From Alphaproteobacteria bacterium (GTDB lineage: Bacteria > Pseudomonadota > Alphaproteobacteria > CAAGCB01 > CAG-977): a stretch of 6,269 bases of DNA. The notes below the pieces were generated by a model. It was not told where the DNA came from, made no database searches, and saw only the letters and a program-made list of their open reading frames with translations. Below are positions 1-5,895 of this stretch, in pieces (within the stretch, counting starts at the first letter, position 1; every line of letters begins with the position of its first letter). A program made the translations under genes and the position numbers. The stretch is taken from positions 1 to 6,269 of the forward strand of contig JAJXEL010000117.1 in the NCBI GenBank assembly GCA_021639925.1. Reading direction: 5' to 3'.

Positions 1-78
1 ATTATCACATCTTCAATTATTCTATTGTTTTTTGTTTCACTTATTTTGAAGAAATTTATTTTCTTTTTTGGAAAGTAG
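1..78 (+). CDS. C-terminal end of a possible small membrane protein (5' end outside window)
   Basis: Frame 1 is open from the first base to a TAG at 76-78. It reads as 25 residues, strongly hydrophobic (IITSSIILLFFVSLIL), followed by a basic and aromatic end (KKFIFFFGK). This is the look of the C-terminal membrane helix of a small filamentous-phage protein such as those of the pVII/pIX class. Its stop codon lies inside the Shine-Dalgarno region of the next gene (AAGTAGG before the ATG at 86), which is typical of phage operons. The caveat is that the stretch is T-rich, and T-rich DNA encodes hydrophobic residues by chance, so the call is tentative. The start lies outside the window. Confidence 0.4.
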   Translation: MITSSIILLFFVSLILKKFIFFFGK

Positions 79-85
79 GTGTTTC

Positions 86-472
86 ATGCTTCAGAATACA
101 ATTTTATCAATTAATTTTTCTGATATTTTTGGCGCTTTTTTAGGAATTTTTCGCCAAATGACAATTTTGCAAATTGTTATTTTTGGTTCGGCGTCTGTTT
201 TGATTTTTTTCGGCAAGGTTCAGGAAATAAATGAAAGAAAACGTCGTAATCATGAACGAGAGGAATATCGCCGCCGCCGTGAAGATTATCAGCGTCGCAA
301 ATTAGATTATGAAGAGAAACGTTTAGATGCGCTGGAGAAAGGAGAACTTCGCAGCCGCCAGTATCAGAAGATGAAAGAAGAGCGTCAGCGTTTATCTGCG
401 GAACTTCGTTCTTTGCGAGCGACGATCAGGAACGAGAGATTGTCAGGCCGCTGGGACGTTTTAGGCTATTGA
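86..472 (+). CDS. Unrecognised membrane-anchored coiled-coil protein, 128 aa
   Basis: I do not recognise the family. I chose the ATG at 86 over an in-frame TTG at 68 because AGG (77-79) sits 6 nt upstream. The first 25 residues are mildly hydrophobic, and residues about 26-43 (ILQIVIFGSASVLIFFGK) form one membrane helix. Residues about 46-115 are almost entirely charged, very rich in Arg, Glu and Lys with heptad-like leucines, and predict a long coiled coil. A short tail ends in WDVLGY. The positive residues after the helix suggest the coiled coil is cytoplasmic. It lies directly upstream of the major coat gene, where phages of this type carry small virion or DNA-handling proteins. A role as a membrane-tethered scaffold or DNA/partner-binding protein is inference only. 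No enzyme motif is visible. Confidence 0.7.
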   Translation: MLQNTILSINFSDIFGAFLGIFRQMTILQIVIFGSASVLIFFGKVQEINERKRRNHEREEYRRRREDYQRRKLDYEEKRLDALEKGELRSRQYQKMKEERQRLSAELRSLRATIRNERLSGRWDVLGY

Positions 473-475
473 AAT

Positions 476-512
476 TCCGCTGAGAAAGGCGGATTGCCGC
501 GGCTGTCCGGCA
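476..512 (+). promoter_or_regulatory. Two small hairpins in the leader of the coat gene
   Basis: The 71-nt gap before the coat gene has two weak stems. TCCGC (476-480) pairs with GCGGA (489-493), and TGCCG (495-499) pairs with CGGCA (508-512), each with an 8-nt loop. They could stabilise the 5' end of a processed coat mRNA or mark a processing site. No convincing -35/-10 pair is seen here. The coat gene has its own strong Shine-Dalgarno (GAGAGG, 531-536) 7 nt before its ATG. Confidence 0.25.
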
Positions 513-543
513 TTTGGCAGCAGTAAAAGATGAGAGGTAAAAA

Positions 544-771
544 ATGGAAATGTTTTTGAAAAAATCAGCTGTTTTGTGTTGCACTTTAATGGCGGCTCCC
601 ATGGCTGCTATGGCACAGGAAACAACTTCTGATACTCCGTTGACGGATATGGTCGAAACAATCAGCTTATCTGACGCGACAGCAGCCATTGTTTCCGCTG
701 CCGGTGTCTTGATCGGTTTGTCTGTTGTGGTTTATGGAGCCAGAAAAGTTATTGGTTTCTTTAGCCGATAA
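544..771 (+). CDS. Major coat protein precursor (pVIII-like)
   Basis: This 75-residue precursor has the full anatomy of a filamentous-phage major coat protein. A Sec signal peptide (basic MEMFLKK, hydrophobic core, AMA before the cut) is predicted to end at residue 24, leaving a mature chain of about 51 residues starting QETTSD. This is close to the 50 residues of the Ff coat protein. The mature N-terminus is acidic (E26, D30, D35, E38), residues about 48-66 are the membrane helix, and the C-terminus is basic (R67, K68, R75), where it would contact DNA in the virion. GAGAGG at 531-536 is the ribosome-binding site. The gene is followed at once by an intrinsic terminator, as expected for the most abundant phage protein. 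The assignment rests on architecture and gene order. Confidence 0.88.
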   Translation: MEMFLKKSAVLCCTLMAAPMAAMAQETTSDTPLTDMVETISLSDATAAIVSAAGVLIGLSVVVYGARKVIGFFSR

Positions 772-773
772 TT

Positions 774-811
774 GCAAGAGGGAAAGGGTGCACACTTTCC
801 CTTTGCTTTTT
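774..811 (+). terminator. Intrinsic terminator behind the coat gene
   Basis: GCAA (774-777) and AGGGAAAG (779-786), with G778 bulged, pair with CTTTCCCTTTGC (795-806). This gives 12 base pairs with one bulge and an 8-nt loop, followed directly by five T residues (807-811). It begins 3 nt after the coat stop codon. In Ff phages a terminator at the same place, between genes VIII and III, keeps coat mRNA abundant and limits minor-protein transcription. The same function is inferred here. Its right arm is shared with the hairpin at 800-854, so both cannot form together. Confidence 0.8.
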
Positions 812-854
812 CGAGCCTTTGCGACCTTGGAGCAAAGGCCGGAAAAAGCAAAGG
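800..854 (+). promoter_or_regulatory. Alternative hairpin that hides a ribosome-binding site
   Basis: CCTTTGCTTTTTC (800-812) pairs perfectly with GAAAAAGCAAAGG (842-854) over 13 bp. After a 2x2 internal loop, GCCTTTGC (815-822) pairs with GCAAAGGC (832-839) over 8 bp around a 9-nt loop. The outer left arm reuses bases 800-806 of the terminator's right arm. The outer right arm contains AAAGG, the Shine-Dalgarno of the 27-codon gene starting at 863. No T-run follows, so it is not itself a terminator. In readthrough RNA it would lower translation of the next gene. In single-stranded DNA it could also act as a structural or packaging element. Confidence 0.65.
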
Positions 855-862
855 AAACAGTC

Positions 863-946
863 ATGATATCTGTTTGGTGGTACATAATATTTTTCAGTTT
901 TGGCATGGTGTGCGCTTGGGCAGTGGTAAAGGGCTTAGATGCGTAA
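863..946 (+). CDS. Small membrane peptide, 27 aa (pVII/pIX-like minor coat candidate)
   Basis: The ATG at 863 follows AAAGGA (850-855) at 7-nt spacing. The frame runs 27 codons to TAA at 944-946 and overlaps the start of the adsorption gene (ATG 939) by 8 nt, so translation is probably coupled. The product is one hydrophobic, Trp/Phe-rich helix (VWWYIIFFSFGMVCAWAVV) with a short KGLDA tail. Ff pVII and pIX, the minor proteins capping one end of the virion, are 33 and 32 residues, need no signal peptide and look like this. The call is by size, topology and location. In Ff these genes precede VIII rather than follow it. Longer in-frame versions beginning inside the coat gene are rejected because they read through both hairpins. 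Confidence 0.65.
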   Translation: MISVWWYIIFFSFGMVCAWAVVKGLDA

Positions 947-2636
947 ATGTTTTGTAGCATTTTTGATTTTAGCATTATTGACCGCCGGAACAGTCCAAGC
1001 GGCGTCTTATTCTTCTTCGGCAGTTAAAACGCTAGTATCAAGGACATTGACGAAAGTCTGTTCCGCGTCGAATGACAACCGCTGCCTGCGTCTGGTGTCC
1101 GGCGCTTCTGATGTACTGGATAAAACATTAACGGCGGCTTCTTTTTTCGGTAAAACAAACTGGCTGACTTTAATTTTGTCTATGTTGCTGCCGGTCGTAG
1201 GCGACTATGCTTTTGAATTAGGTAAAAAAATCCGTGTCAGTTTGACAAAATCAAATGATGAAGTTGTTGTCACTCAAGTTGAAAAAGCAGGCGAAGCCGA
1301 AGATATTCCCGTTGCGGCAGTTCCGGGGATCAGCGCGACGCCCGGATTTATAAATTCTGGTATTGCCCAGAATTTTGTTAATGGTGTAGACGATACTACT
1401 TTCAGCAATACCGGAAATTATTTATATCATGATCCGCAATCAACGACATTAACGACGTATGGCGGTTTTACTGCCTTAGAAGGTCAATATGACCCGCAAG
1501 GCAGCTGGTTTGTTTCTACATTTAAAGACGCGCAAAAATTTAAATTATTGCATTGGTCTACAGATTATTTAAGGGTTTACACTTTATCTGATGATCGTAC
1601 TTTTACTTCTGTTCTTGTTTATCCGAATTACTGGTATTTTACAAATGATGATATTATTCCTTACTATGGACGACAAACGACAAGTTCACCGTATAAGGTT
1701 CGTTTTTCCGGTTATATGTCGCCGATTATTTGGGTAAAGGACAATGTTAGAACATCTGCTTATTTATTAATCGGTTATTCCGGTTATCCGCAGACAGTTT
1801 GCGGTGAAGGGCAATATTATAATTATTCTTCATCAGAATGCCGGGCTTTGCCAGATGTTGTATCAGATTATGAACAATCGTCAGACGCGAACGCATCAGT
1901 TCGTGAAGAACAGGGCAAAACGGTTGTCACAAATCCGAATATTCCTTTTGACGAATGGTTGGACACGTTGACGGAAGCGGAAAAGCAACAGTTGACGTCA
2001 ACAAATTTATTATCTGATTTTGTGGATCAACTTTGGAAGGATACGGCGTCGCAGCCGGATTATACGGGCGAACCGTACGTTCAGGGGAAGATTACGCCGG
2101 ATTTAATTGAACAGGTTTCCCCTGCTCCGCCGATGATCGGAGATATGCTGGAACCGATTAACGACACTGTTACACCCGGCAGCGGCGTCCGGCCCGGGAC
2201 GACCTTAACACCGGACACCGGAACCGGCAGCCTGACCGATCCGTCAACCGGAACGGATACCGGCAGCGAACCGATTGGCGGCATTATCAGCCCGACAGTT
2301 CCGGGAACCGGGATCGGGACGGTCGGAGATCAAAACATCAATATTGACGTTAATTTGGATTTAGGCGATTATCCGGCCGTCAATCAGCCGGCGCTGGAAG
2401 AACCGCCGACAGCGGCAAATATTCTTGATCCGATCTTTAACTTGTTCCCCTCTTTGCAAAATTACCAAGTGCCGGAACATACATCAGAATGTCCCCGTCC
2501 ATCATTTGAAGCTTTTGGCGAGACTTACGAAGTGTCAGCGCATTGTGATTTAATGGAGGATCAGCGCGAAACAATCGGCGTGATTATGCTGTTGCTTTGG
2601 TCAATTTGTGCTTTGTCCATAGTTTTGAAAGCGTGA
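939..2636 (+). CDS. pIII-like adsorption / minor coat protein, 565 aa
   Basis: This is the tip protein expected to bind the host receptor and to terminate virion assembly. Residues 1-21 are a signal peptide (cut after TVQA). Residues about 22-400 are the divergent exported part, with a hydrophobic stretch near 75-88 and cysteine pairs C41/C49 and C288/C301. Residues about 410-465 are a Gly/Thr/Pro/Asp-rich linker comparable to the glycine-rich linkers of pIII. Residues about 515-540 hold a conserved-looking module with C518 (ECPRP) and C536 (HCDL), as in TspB/pIII-type C-termini. A membrane helix (about 543-562) ends the chain at KA, as in pIII. AAAGGG (928-933) lies 5 nt upstream of the ATG. 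It is longer than Ff pIII (about 424 residues), mostly through the N-terminal part. Receptor specificity cannot be read from the sequence. Confidence 0.82.
   Translation: MRKCFVAFLILALLTAGTVQAASYSSSAVKTLVSRTLTKVCSASNDNRCLRLVSGASDVLDKTLTAASFFGKTNWLTLILSMLLPVVGDYAFELGKKIRVSLTKSNDEVVVTQVEKAGEAEDIPVAAVPGISATPGFINSGIAQNFVNGVDDTTFSNTGNYLYHDPQSTTLTTYGGFTALEGQYDPQGSWFVSTFKDAQKFKLLHWSTDYLRVYTLSDDRTFTSVLVYPNYWYFTNDDIIPYYGRQTTSSPYKVRFSGYMSPIIWVKDNVRTSAYLLIGYSGYPQTVCGEGQYYNYSSSECRALPDVVSDYEQSSDANASVREEQGKTVVTNPNIPFDEWLDTLTEAEKQQLTSTNLLSDFVDQLWKDTASQPDYTGEPYVQGKITPDLIEQVSPAPPMIGDMLEPINDTVTPGSGVRPGTTLTPDTGTGSLTDPSTGTDTGSEPIGGIISPTVPGTGIGTVGDQNINIDVNLDLGDYPAVNQPALEEPPTAANILDPIFNLFPSLQNYQVPEHTSECPRPSFEAFGETYEVSAHCDLMEDQRETIGVIMLLLWSICALSIVLKA
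2223..2267 (+). repeat. Short direct repeats in the linker of the adsorption gene
   Basis: ACCGGCAGC occurs at 2223-2231 and again at 2259-2267, each followed within a few bases by ACCGAT. Further ACCGGA/ACCGGAAC copies lie around 2210-2250. The linker segment (about 2170-2330) is visibly more GC-rich than the rest of the gene. Such repeats allow the linker to change length and could serve as a recombination seam between receptor-binding and anchor domains. Confidence 0.5.
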
Positions 2637-2643
2637 GGTAAAA

Positions 2644-2931
2644 ATGTACGGAATTGTTGTAGCGGCTATTAATTCGGCCTTAGGTTTCATATTTAAAACA
2701 GCAATCGTTAAATTTGTTCTGTTTTTCGGCCTGTATATGGTGACTTATTCATTTATAGCGTATTTATCTGACAAGCTTCCGTCTGTTACAGGATTAGACA
2801 GTCTGTTTAATCAAATACCCGCCGGCATGTGGTATTTTCTGGATATTTTTAAATTTTCGACAGGCTTTAATCTGTGCATATCCGCTTTTGTACTGCGTTT
2901 TATGATCCGTCGCATACCGGTGATCGGGTAG
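2644..2931 (+). CDS. pVI-like minor coat protein (DUF2523-type), 95 aa
   Basis: This is a small integral membrane protein located between the adsorption gene and the assembly ATPase, the exact place of gene VI in Ff phages. Residues about 18-40 form a membrane helix, and a second hydrophobic region spans about 60-86. The pattern IPAGMWYFLDIFKFSTGF followed by SAFVLRFMIRRIP is what I associate with DUF2523 inovirus proteins (Pro-Ala-Gly, aromatic-leucine segment, then small-residue helix and Arg-rich end). pVI is known to form the virion tip together with pIII, and that role is inferred. GAGGT (2635-2639) lies 4 nt before the ATG and overlaps the upstream stop codon. Only 6 nt separate it from the next gene. 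Confidence 0.75.
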   Translation: MYGIVVAAINSALGFIFKTAIVKFVLFFGLYMVTYSFIAYLSDKLPSVTGLDSLFNQIPAGMWYFLDIFKFSTGFNLCISAFVLRFMIRRIPVIG

Positions 2932-2937
2932 GACAGT

Positions 2938-4005
2938 ATGTCGATAACGTCTTATACCGGGAAACCCGGGGCTGGTAAATCTTACGAAGTTGTAAAGAAC
3001 GTTATTCTTCCGGCGATTGCGGAAGGTCGGCGGATCGTTACGAACATCGACGGCATAGACCAGCAGAAAGTCCTTAAATATGTCGAAGACCATCTAGGCC
3101 CGTGTACCGGTGAAATCGTTGTATGCAAAGAATCAGATATAACGTCGGATTGTTTTTATCCGGCCTCTCAAGAAGACAGCTTTTCCTTTGTCCGTCCGGG
3201 CGATTTGGTTATTATTGACGAAGCGCAGAATTTTTACCGCACCGGCCAGAAGTTGTCGGATTATGAATGTAAATTTTTTCGCGAACACAGACATTTTTGC
3301 GATGCGGAAGGACGCGGCTGCGATATAGTTTTAATCTCTCAGCGTTTTGTTGATATTCAGCCTTTCGTGCGCGGTGTTGTTGAACTTTGCTTTGTCATGC
3401 GCCAATTAAAAGTTTTTAGCCTGCCTAATTATTATACGGTGACTGTTTACGAGGGCGATTTAAGACATAAAATATCTGGTCCGACGACGCATAAATATCA
3501 AAAAGAAATTTTTGAATTGTATAAATCATTTGCCGTTACAGGGGGCATGCAGGCCAGAGTTGATAAACGGCAAAGCCTTTTTGGTTTTCGTTTTTTCTGC
3601 ATGCTGACGTTATTACTTTTCTTTCTTTTTGGCAGTTTTAAGGTTCTTTTTTCAATATTTTCACCGGAACGTTATCAAAAGCCGGATAAACGTGCCGACA
3701 TAACGTCTTTAAACTCATCTTCCGCTATAACGCCGGCAGTTTCTTCCTCACTTCCGCGCAGCGTTCCTGTTCGCCCGGCAGGCGTTAATTATTCCAAGAG
3801 GTGGCGTATACTGGGAACGCTGGGCGTCGGTACGTCAAGACATATCGTTATCGGCGATAAAGACGGCATGCTTCGTTTTGAACACCCGCAAAATTTTAAA
3901 GGAAACGGTTCGACGATGAGCGGAAAAATCGACGGCGAAACGGTTACAAAATTTACTGGCGAATTTGAAAAGAAAGAAGACCAAAAAGGCGGGCTGAACT
4001 TATGA
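2938..4005 (+). CDS. zot: Zot/pI-type phage assembly ATPase, 355 aa
   Basis: This inner-membrane ATPase drives extrusion of filamentous phage. Residues 8-15 (GKPGAGKS) are a Walker A motif at the very N-terminus, as in the Zot family. Residues 89-97 (DLVIIDEAQ) are the Walker B strand with acidic D94/E95. EGRRIVTNIDGI after the P-loop and the FFREHRH and LISQRF segments also fit the family. One membrane helix lies at about 219-240. This gives a cytoplasmic ATPase domain and a periplasmic C-terminal part of about 115 residues, with a Ser/Pro-rich stretch then a compact domain around 285-345. In Ff, the pI periplasmic part contacts the pIV secretin, which here is encoded next with an ATGA overlap. 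The TAGGA ribosome-binding site overlaps the stop of the preceding gene. The Zot name is historical, and no toxin activity is implied. Confidence 0.93.
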   Translation: MSITSYTGKPGAGKSYEVVKNVILPAIAEGRRIVTNIDGIDQQKVLKYVEDHLGPCTGEIVVCKESDITSDCFYPASQEDSFSFVRPGDLVIIDEAQNFYRTGQKLSDYECKFFREHRHFCDAEGRGCDIVLISQRFVDIQPFVRGVVELCFVMRQLKVFSLPNYYTVTVYEGDLRHKISGPTTHKYQKEIFELYKSFAVTGGMQARVDKRQSLFGFRFFCMLTLLLFFLFGSFKVLFSIFSPERYQKPDKRADITSLNSSSAITPAVSSSLPRSVPVRPAGVNYSKRWRILGTLGVGTSRHIVIGDKDGMLRFEHPQNFKGNGSTMSGKIDGETVTKFTGEFEKKEDQKGGLNL

Positions 4006-5138
4006 AACGCATCATATTTTTAATAGCCGGCATTGTTTTACTGACTTCTCCGGCACAGACGAACAGCCCGCGCGTCAATATTGATCTGGGGAATATGACG
4101 ATAGCGCAGCTGCTCAAAGTCGTATATGACGACACATTGGGCAACGATTATGTTTTGGAACCGGAAGTTTTGTCAGACCAGCGTTGGATCAGCGTCCGTG
4201 TGTTTGATTTCAGGCGAAAGGAAAATCTGCTGACTTTATTAAACAGTCTGGGATATCGGTTGGAAACGCGCGGCGGAGTGGATTATATCAGCTCGGTTAA
4301 GAAAACGGACGATTTTGACTTTTATGTATACCGGCCGAAATATAAAACAGTAACGGATTTAAAAACGGCTTTGTCCGGATTGCTTTCCGGAACGTTCAGC
4401 GGCGATAACAACCGGCTGGTTTTTAAAGGCTCCGGCGTTGAAATCGCAAAATTAAAAAAGCTGTTGGGGCAATTTGACAAACGTCAGCGGGAAATCGTTA
4501 TCCGGGGCAAGATATACGAAGTAACGACAAAGAAAACAGACGCAAGCAGCCTGTCGATTATCGCCGATATATTCAAAAACGCCGGTCTTGCCCTCAGCAA
4601 CGGGGCGAAGCTGGTCAATTATCTGTCATTTACGGACAAGCACGTCAACGCTTACTGGTCGGCGTTATCCGGTGACGACCGTTTTAAACTGATATCCGAA
4701 CCCAGCCTGCGCGTCCGGTCAAATACGACGGCTGTTCTGACCGTCGGCAACGACGTTCCGACGCTTGGCAGCATTACGTATCAGGACGGCCAGCCGGTTC
4801 AAAGCGTAACCTATCGGTCGAGCGGTATAATCTTTGAGATTACGCCGGAAATACTGGATAACGTGATTAACCTGTCAGTCCGTCATGAAATGAGCAACTT
4901 CAGCGACACGACCAGCGGCGTAAACAACAGTCCCACGCTTGTCAAGCGCGAGATCAGAACGAATATCACGGCGAACAATGCCGAATTGATCGTTTTGGGC
5001 GGCTTGGTTGAAAACAAAGACACGAAATCCGCCGCCGGTTTGTCTTTCCTGCCCGGTTGGCTGGGCGCAAAATCCGACAGTAAAGACAAAACCGAAATCA
5101 TTCTTTCCCTGCACGTCGAAATTTTACCGGAGAATTGA
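4002..5138 (+). CDS. pIV-type outer-membrane secretin, 378 aa
   Basis: This is the outer-membrane channel through which filamentous virions leave the cell. A signal peptide (MKRIIFLIAGIVLLTSPAQT) is followed by an N0-like domain (about 25-97: MTIAQLLKVVYDD, LNSLGYRLE), an N1-like domain (about 104-165) and the secretin pore domain (about 166-378). Pore-domain hallmarks are VPTLG (252-256), IIFEITPEI ending near 284, the PTLVKREIRTNI segment, and VLGGLV (331-336), which is the conserved secretin strand. A C-terminal EIILSLHVEIL ends the chain. It is a little shorter than Ff pIV (about 426 residues with signal peptide). No lipobox or pilotin-binding tail is visible. It starts inside the end of the ATPase gene (ATGA at 4002-4005), so the two are translationally coupled, matching their partnership in one trans-envelope machine. 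Confidence 0.93.
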   Translation: MKRIIFLIAGIVLLTSPAQTNSPRVNIDLGNMTIAQLLKVVYDDTLGNDYVLEPEVLSDQRWISVRVFDFRRKENLLTLLNSLGYRLETRGGVDYISSVKKTDDFDFYVYRPKYKTVTDLKTALSGLLSGTFSGDNNRLVFKGSGVEIAKLKKLLGQFDKRQREIVIRGKIYEVTTKKTDASSLSIIADIFKNAGLALSNGAKLVNYLSFTDKHVNAYWSALSGDDRFKLISEPSLRVRSNTTAVLTVGNDVPTLGSITYQDGQPVQSVTYRSSGIIFEITPEILDNVINLSVRHEMSNFSDTTSGVNNSPTLVKREIRTNITANNAELIVLGGLVENKDTKSAAGLSFLPGWLGAKSDSKDKTEIILSLHVEILPEN

Positions 5139-5166
5139 TTTTTACTAGAAATTGAGTCATTCTAAC

Positions 5167-5184
5167 CCCTTAAACGTGAAAGGG
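5167..5184 (+). promoter_or_regulatory. Small hairpin covering the ribosome-binding site of the DUF2726 gene
   Basis: CCCTT (5167-5171) pairs with AAGGG (5180-5184) around an 8-nt loop. The right arm is the Shine-Dalgarno of the ATG at 5191. A longer register with AACCC/GGGTT (5164-5168 with 5182-5186) is an alternative. It could dampen translation of the accessory gene compared with the secretin upstream. The stem is short, so this is a modest claim. Confidence 0.35.
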
Positions 5185-5190
5185 TTTGAA

Positions 5191-5787
5191 ATGGCTACGC
5201 CTTTAACTGATGCGCTTATGAATGTTTTTGGGCAAGTTTTGCCCCCTCTTTTTCTTCTTTTCGTGTTTGCCGCTGTCGTTAAAATCATACTTTTAAAACT
5301 TGAAAAGAAATTTTCTTTACCGCGTAGAAAAAAAGAAAATAAAGTCATTCCTCTTTATTCTTCTTTTTCCGGCACGTCCGCCGTTTCTTCTCCTTCTTCT
5401 TTCTCTTCTTTTCCGGGAGAATACGTCTTTGAGCGCCGATCCGTAATGACCAAAACGGAAAAAGACTTTTTCCTTATTCTTTTAAAATCTGTTCCCGAAC
5501 TTTATATTTTTCCGCAAGTCTCCTTTCTTGCTCTTTTGGATCCCATTGATAAACCTTCTCTTGGAAAAATCCAAAGCAAACGCGTTGATTTTGTCGTTTA
5601 CGACATAAAAACAGACGCATACTGCGTTATTGAACTTGACGACCGGTCCCATAACAACAAACAAAGCAAAGACCTTGAGCGTGACTTATTCTTTGATTCC
5701 GCTTCAATCCGTTCTTTACGCTATAAAACAAATAACAAACCTTCCCCGGAAGCCCTCCGGGAAGATATCCTGAACGCTCTTTCCTGA
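5191..5787 (+). CDS. Membrane-anchored DUF2726 (nuclease-fold-related) protein, 198 aa
   Basis: I chose the ATG at 5191 because AAAGGG (5179-5184) lies 6 nt upstream. An in-frame TTG at 5152 has no such site. Residues about 16-37 (VLPPLFLLFVFAAVVKIILL) form a membrane helix followed by a basic patch and a Ser-rich linker (about 55-78). Residues about 84-195 resemble DUF2726: a TKTEKDFF opening, a middle containing PQVSFLALL, then RVDF (131-134), IELDDRSH (E148, D150, D151, H154) and ERD (163-165). DUF2726 is compared with the PD-(D/E)XK nuclease fold, with D133 and E148 as candidate metal ligands. Activity is unproven. The N-terminal helix is, as I recall, usual for the family. This is not a standard filamentous-phage structural gene. 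Its preference for CTT and TCT/TTC codons, unlike the operon before it, suggests separate acquisition. Roles in DNA processing or in excluding competing phages are guesses. Confidence 0.75.
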   Translation: MATPLTDALMNVFGQVLPPLFLLFVFAAVVKIILLKLEKKFSLPRRKKENKVIPLYSSFSGTSAVSSPSSFSSFPGEYVFERRSVMTKTEKDFFLILLKSVPELYIFPQVSFLALLDPIDKPSLGKIQSKRVDFVVYDIKTDAYCVIELDDRSHNNKQSKDLERDLFFDSASIRSLRYKTNNKPSPEALREDILNALS

Positions 5788-5817
5788 TTATTTAATTGCA
5801 AAACACAGGAAAATATG

Positions 5818-5835
5818 ACAATATAATCATTGTCT
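5818..5835. promoter_or_regulatory. Inverted repeat around a perfect TATAAT
   Basis: GACAAT (5818-5823) and ATTGTC (5830-5835) form a 6-bp inverted repeat with a 6-bp spacer. TATAAT (5822-5827) is a perfect -10 hexamer in + orientation. The best -35-like hexamer, TTGCAA (5796-5801), is 20 bp away, longer than the usual 17, so promoter activity is uncertain. The geometry also suits an operator that would cover the -10 box. The two-arm, 6-bp-centre layout recalls a Xer crossover site, but the arms do not match the dif consensus well. Confidence 0.3.
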
Positions 5836-5845
5836 AATCACTATT

Positions 5846-5890
5846 AAAAAAAGCCCCTGAGATGAGTTCCAGTCATCAAAGGGGCTTTAG
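5846..5890 (-). terminator. Terminator, strongest for minus-strand transcription
   Basis: AAAGCCCCT (5850-5858) pairs with AGGGGCTTT (5880-5888) over 9 bp. An inner stem GATGA (5861-5865) pairs with TCATC (5873-5877). Read on the minus strand, the stem ends in seven T residues (the A-run at 5846-5852), an excellent intrinsic terminator lying just 5 nt beyond the stop of the minus-strand peptide gene. On the + strand only TTTAGTTT follows, so it should work more weakly as the end of the DUF2726 transcript. Confidence 0.8.
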
Positions 5891-5895
5891 TTTGC

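Noticed and set aside
725..946. Longer 73-codon frame ending at the same stop as the 27-aa peptide, beginning inside the coat gene
   Set aside because: Its first half reads out of frame through the coat C-terminus and both hairpins and has a random composition. Only the part from the ATG at 863 has a ribosome-binding site and a sensible protein character.
772..957. 61-codon + strand frame through the coat/adsorption junction
   Set aside because: It consists mainly of translated hairpin sequence, has no ATG or Shine-Dalgarno, and overlaps two better-supported genes in another frame.
667..975. Minus-strand frame opposite the coat gene and its terminator
   Set aside because: It is antisense to better-supported genes and hairpins, has no ribosome-binding site, and shows no recognisable protein features.
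2081..2284. Minus-strand frame opposite the adsorption-protein linker, Pro/Val/Ser-rich
   Set aside because: It is the mirror of the GC-rich repetitive linker codons. Low-complexity composition explains both the openness and the apparent pattern.
5152..5190. TTG start at 5152 extending the DUF2726 protein by 13 residues
   Set aside because: No ribosome-binding site precedes it, while the ATG at 5191 has AAAGGG at good spacing and gives a normal N-terminal membrane helix.
5812..5841. Xer/dif attachment site
   Set aside because: Two arms with a 6-bp centre fit the geometry, but the arms lack the characteristic CATAA...TTATG core, so it is not listed as an attachment site.
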